The notes under the pieces: model-generated
Seen by the model: only the letters and a program-made list of their open reading frames with translations
Database searches by the model: none
What the model was told of the DNA's origin: nothing
Shown: positions 1-8,027 of the stretch, piece by piece
Layout: every line of letters begins with the position of its first letter
Numbering within the stretch: the stretch's first letter is position 1
Assembly: GCA_965279595.1 (NCBI GenBank)
Contig: OZ257246.1
Span: 2,294,001 to 2,358,000, forward strand
Length of the DNA stretch: 64,000 bases
DNA from: CAIKLP01 sp965279595
GTDB taxonomy: Bacteria > Bacteroidota > Bacteroidia > Sphingobacteriales > Sphingobacteriaceae
Reading direction: 5' to 3'
Position numbers and translations under genes: made by a program

Positions 1-222
1 AGTTAAAATGCTTGTGTAGGCTGCATAATAAGATAACAACCAATCGTTCGGTGAAGTCTTTACCATTATTGCAAAATTTGATTTGATTTTACTTAGTTTC
101 TCCAAATCAACTCCTTTTTCTAATTGATTCAAATTTTTTAATATTAGTTTTTGATCTTTTTTACTACTTGCAAAACTGCTTCCTGCAATTAAAAGTAGGA
201 TTATAATAATTTTAGTTTTCAT
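1..222 (-). CDS. Exported protein of unknown function (5' part only)
   Basis: This reading frame begins with ATG at 222 on the minus strand and runs off the left edge, giving the first 74 residues. It opens with a clear signal peptide: MKTK, then a hydrophobic stretch of Ile and Leu, then a likely cleavage after SSFA. The mature part starts with a Lys-rich, charged helix, followed by a segment with NDWLLSYYAAY, which is reminiscent of helical-repeat (TPR-like) exported proteins in this phylum. That resemblance is an inference only. A good Bacteroidota promoter lies at 283-314, about 60 bases upstream, which supports the start. The function cannot be assigned from this fragment. Confidence 0.75.
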   Translation of the reverse strand, partial: MKTKIIIILLLIAGSSFASSKKDQKLILKNLNQLEKGVDLEKLSKIKSNFAIMVKTSPNDWLLSYYAAYTSILT

Positions 223-282
223 TTTTTTTAGATTTTAAATAAGTTTTATTTTCAAAGGCTGATCAGTTCCATTTTGATTATG

Positions 283-314
283 CAAATATAAACTAGTTTA
301 TAATATAGACCAAA
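283..314 (-). promoter_or_regulatory. Bacteroidota-type promoter for the left-edge gene
   Basis: Read on the minus strand there is TTTG (complement of 311-314), a 20-base spacer, then TATATTTG (complement of 283-290). This fits the TTTG-N19-21-TAnnTTTG consensus of the Bacteroidota housekeeping sigma factor. Transcription would start near 279, leaving a leader of about 57 bases. Confidence 0.65.
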
Positions 315-522
315 TTAATTTTACAAAAGGTCGATTAAAGTACCTATAGAGCTATTATTTAAATAGGATTGAAGAATAACTTTCTAAGTTTTGTATTTAA
401 TTTTTGTGAAATCAACTTAAATCGTGAATATTTTACAAATTAAGACAAGCTCAGCTATATACTTAGATTTCATTCTCAATACTCTATAATTAATTATCAA
501 TATTATTAAAGAAATTGATCTG
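315..522. other. AT-rich intergenic stretch
   Basis: I see no open frame, RNA or strong hairpin here. It separates the left-edge gene's promoter from the first degenerate repeat copy. Confidence 0.5.
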
Positions 523-1240
523 GATGAGGTGCTTCAAAGGCAAACGCCGACTTATCGCTATACGTCATTTTTAATTTCAATACTCAAATGAATAAATTCA
601 TTAAAAGGGATTGCCTCCGTTTCACTCAGTTGTTCCCAATGGGGGAGATCCTTCAAAGCAAAATGCCGACACTACGCTTTACGTCATTTTTTGTTTTAGA
701 ACTTATGTGAATAAATGTTTATGTGATTTTAATTCTAACCAGTTCAACCCAAAACTAACAAGTGATTGCCTCCGCTTCGCTCAAGTGTTCCCAAAGGGGG
801 AGGTGCTTCAAAGCAAAATGCCGACGCTACGCTTTACGTCATTTTTTATTTCAAAACTTATATGAATAAATTCATATAAAGGGATTGCCTCCGCTTCGCT
901 CCGGCGTTCCCAAAGGGGGAGGTGCTTCAAAGCAAAATGCCGACGCTACGCTTTACGTCATTTTTTGTTTTAGAACTTATGTGAATAAATTCATAAAAAG
1001 GGATTGCCTCCGCTTCGCTCCGGCGTTCCCAAAGGGGGAGGTGCTTCAAAGTAAAATGCCGACGCTACGCTTTACGTCATTTTTTATTTCAAAACTTATA
1101 TGAATAAATTCATAAAAAGGGATTGCCTCCGCTTCGCTCCGGCGTTCCCAAAGGTGGAGGTGCTTCAAAGCAAAATGCCGACGCTACGCTTTACGTCATT
1201 TTTTATTTCAAAACTTATATGAATAAATTCATATCGTCTT
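523..1240 (+). repeat. Tandem array of 119-bp repeats
   Basis: Full units begin with ATTGCCTCCG at 610, 765, 884, 1003 and 1122. The last three intervals are exactly 119 bases. The 610 unit is 155 long because of an extra A/T-rich piece. A degenerate partial copy occupies 523-609. Each unit holds a G+C-richer block (TTCCCAAAGGGGGAGGTG, then AATGCCGACGCTACG, then TACGTCATTTTTT) and an AT-rich tail with a palindrome; in the 765 unit this is TTATATGAAT-AA-ATTCATATAA. Copies alternate between TTATTTCAAAACTTATATG and TTGTTTTAGAACTTATGTG tails. Open frames of 84 and 72 codons inside the array are by-products of the repeat. A degenerate relative lies at 10089-10158, beyond the metal operon. Confidence 0.9.
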
Positions 1241-1247
1241 GAAATAA

Positions 1248-1276
1248 AAAATGCCGTCCCTTACGGGCGGCATTTT
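1248..1276 (-). terminator. Rho-independent terminator beside the distal tRNA-Ser remnant
   Basis: The arms are AAAATGCCGTCCC and GGGCGGCATTTT around a TTAC loop: 12 pairs with one bulged T. On the minus strand the stem is followed by a run of T. It sits 5-6 bases downstream (minus strand) of the tRNA-Ser 3'-end fragment at 1282-1294, so it may be the original terminator of tRNA-Ser, displaced by insertion of the island. Confidence 0.75.
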
Positions 1277-1281
1277 ACTTT

Positions 1282-1294
1282 GGCGGAGAGTGGG
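1282..1294 (-). repeat. tRNA-Ser 3'-end remnant (distal attachment-site copy)
   Basis: GCGGAGAGTGGGG is identical to 10482-10494, the acceptor-stem 3' strand and start of the T arm of tRNA-Ser on the minus strand. The similarity fades after 13-14 bases. It is too short for a functional tRNA. Its distance from the intact tRNA and the adjacent terminator fit a duplicated attachment site at the far end of an island. Confidence 0.6.
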
Positions 1295-1356
1295 GTAAAT
1301 GAACCTAACTCTCGAAACCCTTATATTCATTGACTTTTTTTTTCTCAATTTTCAAA

Positions 1357-1379
1357 TGGGTAACCGCTTGGAAACCCAG
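1357..1379 (+). repeat. Left copy of island-flanking imperfect palindrome
   Basis: The sequence is TGGGTAACC-GCTT-GGAAACCCA with short flanks. The arms pair at 7 of 9 positions around a 4-base centre. The same arms, with centre AGTA, occur at 10383-10405 in the same orientation on the other side of the metal operon. Conserved arms with a variable short centre resemble a recombinase core site. An operator is the alternative. Confidence 0.5.
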
Positions 1380-1485
1380 TGTAAAAGTAGGAGGGATTGA
1401 CTCTTACTAGTATTCAAATGTAAGAAATAATTTTTATTACTTATAGGTGTGGACTATCCATATAATTTCTCTCAAATAATTTATT

Positions 1486-1493
1486 TACATTTG
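1486..1493 (+). promoter_or_regulatory. Promoter -7 box of the metal-efflux operon
   Basis: TACATTTG is a perfect TAnnTTTG box. No clear TTTG lies 19-21 bases upstream. The box ends 5 bases before the TTG start at 1499, so the transcript would have almost no leader. Confidence 0.4.
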
Positions 1494-1498
1494 TATAG

Positions 1499-1885
1499 TT
1501 GAAAAAGTTAATCTCAATATCACTTCTCTTCGTATTTCTGTCAGCAAACACAGAAATGCATCATCTATTGAAGTTGCCTTTACTCATTCATCACTACTTA
1601 GAGCACCATCCTGATGAGCAAGACAAATCTTTTGCTCACTTCCTTGCCGATCATTATAGCAACAACCCCGAACATTCGGACAAAGACCACCACGAAAACG
1701 ACAACTTGCCTTTCAAGACAAATGATTGTGCATCCATGCACACTACCATTGTTTTCAATCCCGAACACAATTTTTCTATAAGTGAACCTCACCTTGTTTC
1801 CGAAAAAGTTTCAGAGATGTACAATGAGATTATTTATTCTTCAGCCGATCAAAACAGTATTTGGCAACCCCCTCAATTCAGTTAA
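1499..1885 (+). CDS. Small His-rich exported protein, probable periplasmic metal binder
   Basis: This 128-residue protein starts with TTG (KKLISISLLFVFLSANT), a signal-peptide-like segment. The body is unusually rich in His, Asp and Glu, with clusters such as MHHLL, HHYLEHHPDEQD and SDKDHHEND. Two Cys or fewer are present and no enzyme motif is seen. It is the first gene of the metal-resistance operon, 93 bases before the CzcA pump. The likely role is binding Zn, Cd, Co or Cu ions in the periplasm and buffering or delivering them to the pump; this is inferred from composition and position. The next in-frame ATG would remove the signal peptide, so the TTG start is preferred. Confidence 0.7.
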   Translation: MKKLISISLLFVFLSANTEMHHLLKLPLLIHHYLEHHPDEQDKSFAHFLADHYSNNPEHSDKDHHENDNLPFKTNDCASMHTTIVFNPEHNFSISEPHLVSEKVSEMYNEIIYSSADQNSIWQPPQFS

Positions 1886-1978
1886 TGATTTATAAGTTCC
1901 GCTAACACGGGCAAAAAAACATTGACGGTGCTAACGCACTGCATGTAATCTTGTATTCATTCATTAAACTGATAAAAA

Positions 1979-4900
1979 ATGTTAGACAAAATAATAGCGT
2001 TCAGCATAAAAAATAAATTCATCATTGCATTGATGACACTTGCACTTATTGTTTGGGGAGTATGGAGTGCAACTAAACTGTCTATTGATGCAGTTCCAGA
2101 CATTACCAACAATCAAGTGCAAATCATTACTGCTTGTCCAACCCTTGCAGGACAAGAGGTAGAACAGTTGGTAACTTTCCCTATAGAGCAAAGCATTGCC
2201 AACCTTCCAGACTTGGAAGAACTGCGGAGCATTTCCCGTTTCGGACTTTCAGTAATTACAGTTGTTTTTGACGATAAAGTGGACATCTACTTTGCCCGAC
2301 AACTTATTAACGAACGATTAAAGGAAGCCGAAAGCAAAATCCCAAAAGGTGTTGGTACACCTGAATTGGCACCAGTTAGCACTGGTTTAGGGGAAGTGTA
2401 TCAATATATTATTCACCCAAAAAAGGGAAGTGAAAGTAAATACACAGCTATGGATTTACGGACAATGCAAGATTGGATTGTTGCCCGACAGCTTTATGGA
2501 ACCAAAGGAATTGCAGAGGTTAACAGCTTTGGCGGACAATTGAAACAATATGAAGTTGCAGTAAATCCTGACCGCTTGATTGCAATGGGTATAACAATTC
2601 CCGAAATTTTTACCGCTTTAGAAAAGAACAACGAAAACACTGGCGGGGCATATATTGACAAGAAACCAAACGCATATTTCATTCGTGGTGTGGGGTTAAT
2701 TGGTTCGTTTGACGATATTAAAAACATAGTTGTAAAAACAAATCCAAACGGCATTCCTATTTTAATAAAAGATGTTGCCGAAGTGCATTTAGGTAGTGCT
2801 GTTCGTTACGGTGCAATGACCTACAATGGTGAAGTGGACGCAGTAGGTGGTGTAGTAATGATGCTAAAAGGTGCAAATAGTGCTGATGTAGTAGGCCGCA
2901 TTAAAGATAAAATGTCAACTATTCAAAAATCATTGCCAAAAGATGTAGTAATAGAACCCTATTTAGATCGAACCGATTTGGTAAACCGAGCAATCAGCAC
3001 AGTAGAAAAAAATCTGATTGAAGGTGCATTAATAGTAATCTTCGTTTTGGTTTTATTTCTCGGAAATCTACGTGCAGGATTAATAGTTGCTTCTGCCATT
3101 CCGTTATCAATGCTTTTTGCGTTGGGTTTGATGAATGTATTTGGAGTAAGTGCAAACCTTATGAGTTTGGGAGCTATTGACTTTGGTTTAATTGTAGACG
3201 GTGCCGTAATTATAGTAGAAGCCACATTGCACCATTTAGGGATGCGGAAAGCAATGGGTAAACTTTCCCAATCAGAAATGGATAATGAAGTTTTTATTTC
3301 CGCTTCTAAAATCCGAAGTAGTGCCGCATTCGGCGAAATAATTATCCTTATTGTTTATATCCCAATTCTAACCTTGGTAGGTATCGAAGGAAAAATGTTT
3401 AGTCCAATGGCTCAAACTGTATCTTTTGCTATTGTAGGGGCGTTAATTTTATCACTTACATACATTCCAATGATGTGTGCTGCATTCCTTTCTAAAAACA
3501 TTTCACACAAACAAACATTAAGCGATAGAATGATGAACTTATTCCAACGCATTTATGCACCACTTTTGGAAAAAGCAATACGTTTCAAGAAAGTAATTGT
3601 ATTTGCAACTGTTGCGATATTTATTGTTTCCGTATTTCTATTTTCAAGAATGGGAGGTGAATTTATTCCTACGTTACAAGAAGGCGATTTTGCATTTCAT
3701 TGTATTTTGCCACAAGGCACATCACTTTCACAAAGCTTGGAAACCAGTATGCAAGCATCAAGGCTAATCAAAGAATTTGACGAAGTAAAAATGGTAGTGG
3801 GCAAAACAGGAGCTGCAGAAGTCCCAACAGACCCAATGCCACCAGAGGCAACGGATATGATGATAATTTTGAAATCACCTACTGATTGGAAACGTGATAT
3901 TTCATATGATGAATTGGCAGAAGAATTTGAAGAAAAACTCAATACAATTCCAGGGGTTTTCTTTGAAAAAAATCAACCAATTCAAATGCGTTTCAACGAA
4001 CTGATGACAGGTATTCGCCAAGATGTAGCAGTGAAAATTTTTGGTGAAAATATGGACACACTTTTAAGCTATGCCAATAAGGTAAATGTAGTTGTGCAAA
4101 ATGTGGACGGTGCAACAGAACCAAGCGTTGAACGAGTTGCAGGGCTTCCGCAAATAGTAATAAAATACAATCGTTCGCAAATTGCCAATTATGGATTAAA
4201 CATTGAGGATATCAACCACATTGTTTCTACTTCTTTTGCTGGAGGAAGTGCAGGAGTTGTATATGAAAATGAACGCAAATTTGAATTAGTAGTTCGCCTT
4301 GACAGCACACACCGCAACAACATAGATGATGTAAGTCATTTGTATATACCAACAACCAACGGAACACAAATCCCTTTATCACAAGTTGCTGAAATTAAAA
4401 TGGAATTGGGACCTGCACAAATTAGTCGTGAAGAAGGCAAACGCAGAATAGTAGTAGGATTTAACATTAAAGGCAGAGATGTAGAAAGTGTTGTTACTGA
4501 TATTCAAAAAGAACTAAATGAAAAAGTAAAACTTCCCGAAGGATATTATTACACCTATGGTGGCACGTTTGAAAATTTGCAAGCGGCGAGCAAACGCTTA
4601 ATGATAGCTTTGCCAGTGGCATTAGCACTCATTTTTATGTTGCTTTATTTTACGTTTGGTTCAGTAAAACAAGCAACCTTAATTTATACCGCAATCCCAA
4701 TGAGTGCCATTGGAGGCGTATTCGCTTTGCTAATTCGTGATATGCCTTTTAGCATCTCGGCAGGTATTGGTTTTATTGCATTGTTCGGTGTAGCCGTGCT
4801 AAACGGAATAGTGTTAATCGGAACATTTAATCAACTAGAAAAAGACGGAATGATTGACATATTAGAACGAATAAAAGAAGGAACAAAAATTCGTTTGCGA

Positions 4901-6340
4901 CCAGTATTAATGACAGCCACTGTTGCATCGTTTGGTTTTTTACCGATGGCACTTTCACATGGTGCTGGGGCAGAAGTACAGAAACCTTTGGCTACAGTAG
5001 TAATCGGAGGACTAATTACTGCTACTTTCTTAACCCTGTTTGTTTTGCCATTATTGTATTTAATTTTCTCAAAAAAGAGAAAATCCAAAATCAAAATATC
5101 CGTTGCTGTTCTATTCGCTTTTGTGTTGTTTTCATTCAATACAGTAAATGCTCAAATACAAACAGCAAATGTCATTTCGGTTGATGATGCTATAAACACA
5201 GCATTGAAAAACAATCTTGAAATTCAATCACAGCAACTCAGCGTGCAGTCGTCTAGAATCTTGAAAAAATCGGTGTTTGAGTTACCCAAAACGAATGTCA
5301 ATTTTCAGTTTGGGCAATACAATAGCATCAATCAAGACAAGGCCTTTCAAATCAATCAATCAATTCCATTTCCAACATATTATACATCCAAATCAGGCTT
5401 GTTTAAAGCCGAATCAGAAAGTAGTGAATTGCAACAGCAAGCAACTGCCAGCGAAATTAAAGCACAGGTACAATACTGGTTTTACCAGATGCAATATTTG
5501 CAAACCACTAAAAAGCATCTTCAATCTTTAGACAGTTTATATTACGATTTTGTGAGTGCAGCAGCTCTGCGTTACGAAACAGGCGAAACAAATCTGTTGG
5601 AGAAGACCACCGCCGAAACAAAGCGAGGACAACTTTCTCTTCTGCTTAAACAAAACGAAACGGATTTTATAACGGCTTACCATTCGCTGAAAACGCTAAT
5701 GAATACAAGTGAGGATTTTGTATTGAGTAATAGTGAAAAATTTCAACCAATTGCAATTTCTAATGTGTTGGATACAACACTTATTGCAAATAATCCTTCG
5801 TTAAAACTGCTTTATCAGCAAGCAGTAATTGCCAATCAAAATAAAAAGATCGAAACTGCTTCCACATTACCCGATTTTAATGTCGGCTATTTCAACCAGT
5901 CCCTAATAGGTGTGCAAAGCATTAATGGAGCAGATGTAAATTTTGATGGTAGCAAACGTTTTCAGGGTTTTAATATAGGTATTAGTATCCCAATTACATT
6001 TTTTAGCAATGCTTCCAAAATAAAATCGCTTGAATATAAACAACAGGCATTACAAAGAGATGCTGACAATGGAAAACTGATTTTACAAACCAAATTGCAA
6101 AATGCTTTTCAGCAATACAATCAAAACTTATTGCAGTACAACTACTACAATTCAACAGCTTTGCCTAATGCCGAAATAATTATCAGCACTGCAAAGATTG
6201 GTTTCAAAAGTGGTGACATTGGTTACATTGAGTATCTACAAGCATTACAAACTGCTATCGATGTGCAGTTAAATTATTTGCAATCCATCAATCAAATAAA
6301 TCAATCCATCGTCATTATCAATTTCTTAATCAACAAATAA
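1979..6340 (+). CDS. czcA: CzcA/CusA-type RND metal efflux pump fused to a TolC-type outer-membrane domain
   Basis: The protein has 1453 residues; ordinary CzcA has about 1040. Residues 1-1030 form a heavy-metal RND pump: a first membrane helix near 8-30, VPDITNNQVQI, and the proton-relay acids of helix 4 at Asp401, Asp407 and Glu414 (DFGLIVDGAVIIVE). After KKRKSK near 1032-1037 comes a hydrophobic segment ending VNAQ (about 1038-1058) that looks like a signal peptide. An outer-membrane efflux domain with long helices follows (about 1060-1453). Pump, channel and the adaptor encoded next would form a complete tripartite exporter using the proton gradient. This fusion is known in Bacteroidota. 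Whether the chain is cut at the internal signal-like segment is not known. No frameshift is present. Confidence 0.95.
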   Translation: MLDKIIAFSIKNKFIIALMTLALIVWGVWSATKLSIDAVPDITNNQVQIITACPTLAGQEVEQLVTFPIEQSIANLPDLEELRSISRFGLSVITVVFDDKVDIYFARQLINERLKEAESKIPKGVGTPELAPVSTGLGEVYQYIIHPKKGSESKYTAMDLRTMQDWIVARQLYGTKGIAEVNSFGGQLKQYEVAVNPDRLIAMGITIPEIFTALEKNNENTGGAYIDKKPNAYFIRGVGLIGSFDDIKNIVVKTNPNGIPILIKDVAEVHLGSAVRYGAMTYNGEVDAVGGVVMMLKGANSADVVGRIKDKMSTIQKSLPKDVVIEPYLDRTDLVNRAISTVEKNLIEGALIVIFVLVLFLGNLRAGLIVASAIPLSMLFALGLMNVFGVSANLMSLGAIDFGLIVDGAVIIVEATLHHLGMRKAMGKLSQSEMDNEVFISASKIRSSAAFGEIIILIVYIPILTLVGIEGKMFSPMAQTVSFAIVGALILSLTYIPMMCAAFLSKNISHKQTLSDRMMNLFQRIYAPLLEKAIRFKKVIVFATVAIFIVSVFLFSRMGGEFIPTLQEGDFAFHCILPQGTSLSQSLETSMQASRLIKEFDEVKMVVGKTGAAEVPTDPMPPEATDMMIILKSPTDWKRDISYDELAEEFEEKLNTIPGVFFEKNQPIQMRFNELMTGIRQDVAVKIFGENMDTLLSYANKVNVVVQNVDGATEPSVERVAGLPQIVIKYNRSQIANYGLNIEDINHIVSTSFAGGSAGVVYENERKFELVVRLDSTHRNNIDDVSHLYIPTTNGTQIPLSQVAEIKMELGPAQISREEGKRRIVVGFNIKGRDVESVVTDIQKELNEKVKLPEGYYYTYGGTFENLQAASKRLMIALPVALALIFMLLYFTFGSVKQATLIYTAIPMSAIGGVFALLIRDMPFSISAGIGFIALFGVAVLNGIVLIGTFNQLEKDGMIDILERIKEGTKIRLRPVLMTATVASFGFLPMALSHGAGAEVQKPLATVVIGGLITATFLTLFVLPLLYLIFSKKRKSKIKISVAVLFAFVLFSFNTVNAQIQTANVISVDDAINTALKNNLEIQSQQLSVQSSRILKKSVFELPKTNVNFQFGQYNSINQDKAFQINQSIPFPTYYTSKSGLFKAESESSELQQQATASEIKAQVQYWFYQMQYLQTTKKHLQSLDSLYYDFVSAAALRYETGETNLLEKTTAETKRGQLSLLLKQNETDFITAYHSLKTLMNTSEDFVLSNSEKFQPIAISNVLDTTLIANNPSLKLLYQQAVIANQNKKIETASTLPDFNVGYFNQSLIGVQSINGADVNFDGSKRFQGFNIGISIPITFFSNASKIKSLEYKQQALQRDADNGKLILQTKLQNAFQQYNQNLLQYNYYNSTALPNAEIIISTAKIGFKSGDIGYIEYLQALQTAIDVQLNYLQSINQINQSIVIINFLINK

Positions 6341-6351
6341 ATTTTAGAAAA

Positions 6352-7626
6352 ATGAAAAATATAATATTTATAGCTGCCATTGCAATTTTAATATCATTTG
6401 CATCCTGCAACAGTAATAAAACCGAAACGAAAGGAGATGAAACTGAGCATCACGATGAACATGAAAACACCAACACGGCAATGCTAACAGCCGAACAAAT
6501 GAAATCTATAAAAATAGAGTTAGGCGGCATCGAGAAAAAACAATTAACAGCTTCACTAAAAGCTAATGGCATTTTAAAAGTGCCTAATCAAAACCGTGCC
6601 AATGCCACGGCATCATTGGGTGGAGTTATCAAAACTATTTTGGTTCAAACTGGCAATAGCGTTATTAAAGGGCAAACAATCGCCACCATTACAAACAATT
6701 CATTCATCACAATGCAAGAGGAGTTTTTAAGTATTTCATCAAAAGCAGAATTGGCACAATTAGAATTTGTCCGACAAAAAGAATTGCAACAAGGTAATGC
6801 AGGAGCATTGAAAAATTTACAATCAGCCGATGCAGAACTAAAAACTCTGAAAGCTCGAAAAGCCAGTTTACAAAAGCAATTGGATTTGATTGGTATCAAT
6901 ACAGCTTCACTTACAAGCGAAAACATTAAATCAATTGCAAATATTACAAGCCCTATAAGCGGCACAATAAGCAACGTAATGGTAAACATTGGCAGCAATG
7001 TAGATGCAAATAATCCTATTGCTGAAATAGTAGATAATAGCCAATTACATTTGGATCTGTATGTGTATGAAAAGGATTTACAAAAACTAAAAGTGGGGCA
7101 AACCATCCATTTTACACTTACCAATAATCCAGGGAAAGAATACGATGCCGATGTTTATGCCATTAGCAACACATTCGAACAAAGCACCAAAGCTATTTCA
7201 GTTCATGCTATGGTAAAAGGTAATAAGCAAGGTTTGATTGATGGAATGAACATAACCGCATTGGTAAGTTTAGAAAATGCTACCGTTGATGCAGTGCCTA
7301 CTAACGCCATTGTAAACCACGAAGGGCAGGACTATATTTTTATTGTTACTGAGGCCCATAGCGAGGAAGAACACCACAACGAACCAGATACTATCGAACA
7401 CAAGCATGATGATAGCGGACATCAGCATAACGAAAAAATAGAACCCGATCACAAAGTACTAGGAACAACTTTTGAAAAAATTCCTGTTCGCAAAGGCACT
7501 AGCGATGTGGGTTACAGCGAAATTACATTACTTATAGAAATTCCAGCCAACAGTAAAGTAGTGGTGAATGGAGCTTTTTTTATTTTGGCTAAAATGAATA
7601 ATAAAGGCGAATCACACGAACACTAA
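6352..7626 (+). CDS. czcB: CzcB-type periplasmic adaptor lipoprotein of the RND metal exporter
   Basis: This 424-residue membrane-fusion protein lies 11 bases after the pump gene. The N terminus is a lipoprotein signal with Cys19 (ISFASC), followed by a His/Glu-rich linker (HHDEHEN) that may bind metal. A biotinyl-lipoyl-like half is seen around GGVIKTILVQTGNSVIKGQ. It is followed by a helical hairpin rich in Gln, Lys and Leu, the second lipoyl half (SPISGTISNVMVNIGSNV) and a beta-barrel domain. Near residues 335-365 there is a second His-rich insert (HSEEEHHNE, HKHDDSGHQHNEK). It would bridge the inner-membrane pump and the outer-membrane channel. The two His-rich tracts favour divalent cations such as Zn, Co or Cd, but the substrate is not proven. 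Confidence 0.92.
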   Translation: MKNIIFIAAIAILISFASCNSNKTETKGDETEHHDEHENTNTAMLTAEQMKSIKIELGGIEKKQLTASLKANGILKVPNQNRANATASLGGVIKTILVQTGNSVIKGQTIATITNNSFITMQEEFLSISSKAELAQLEFVRQKELQQGNAGALKNLQSADAELKTLKARKASLQKQLDLIGINTASLTSENIKSIANITSPISGTISNVMVNIGSNVDANNPIAEIVDNSQLHLDLYVYEKDLQKLKVGQTIHFTLTNNPGKEYDADVYAISNTFEQSTKAISVHAMVKGNKQGLIDGMNITALVSLENATVDAVPTNAIVNHEGQDYIFIVTEAHSEEEHHNEPDTIEHKHDDSGHQHNEKIEPDHKVLGTTFEKIPVRKGTSDVGYSEITLLIEIPANSKVVVNGAFFILAKMNNKGESHEH

Positions 7627-7637
7627 AATTTAAAACT

Positions 7638-8027
7638 ATGAGATTTAACACCACAATTCCAAAAGATCTAAAACCATACTTTCAAAAGGAACTAACCAAA
7701 GCTGAAAATACTTTTACCAAAAAGCATTATCAGCAAAGTTGGCGACACTTGGAAAGGGCACATATACTTGGACAACCTTACCCATTTGCACATTCCTTTG
7801 TTCATTGGAAAATGTTATTGTTCGGTTTCAAAACAAAAAATACCAAGGAAATAATCGGCCAAATTCCAAGACTTTTAGTGGGTGGCGTAAAATCCTTTGT
7901 TGGAAACATTCCTATTGGAAATACAGGAGGTGCAAATGTTCCACCATTGCAACAAATGGAAATACCAGAGGATTTATTAACAATTATAAAGAAACATTCA
8001 AATCATGAAACTACCATTCAACGATAG
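7638..8027 (+). CDS. DUF3703 family protein of the metal-resistance operon
   Basis: This 129-residue soluble protein starts 11 bases after czcB, and its last 23 bases overlap the ATPase gene, implying translational coupling. The first half is a helical segment (QQSWRHLERAHILGQPYPFAHSFVHWKM) with several His and aromatic residues typical of DUF3703. The second half contains a Gly-rich stretch, GNIPIGNTGGANVPP. No signal peptide is present, so it should be cytoplasmic or membrane-associated. The family has no established biochemical function, but it recurs beside heavy-metal efflux genes. A role as a metal chaperone or helper is inference from context. Confidence 0.8.
   Translation: MRFNTTIPKDLKPYFQKELTKAENTFTKKHYQQSWRHLERAHILGQPYPFAHSFVHWKMLLFGFKTKNTKEIIGQIPRLLVGGVKSFVGNIPIGNTGGANVPPLQQMEIPEDLLTIIKKHSNHETTIQR

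Noticed and set aside
611..1103. Two open frames of 84 and 72 codons
   Set aside because: They lie wholly within the 119-bp repeats and repeat the same peptide from the repeat unit; there is no independent start signal.
523..1240. Possible CRISPR array
   Set aside because: The repeated unit is the whole 119-base period, with no short repeat separated by unique spacers, and no cas genes are present.
6645..7124. A 159-codon frame opposite czcB
   Set aside because: It is antisense to a clear adaptor gene and has a Cys/Ser/Leu-rich composition typical of shadow frames.
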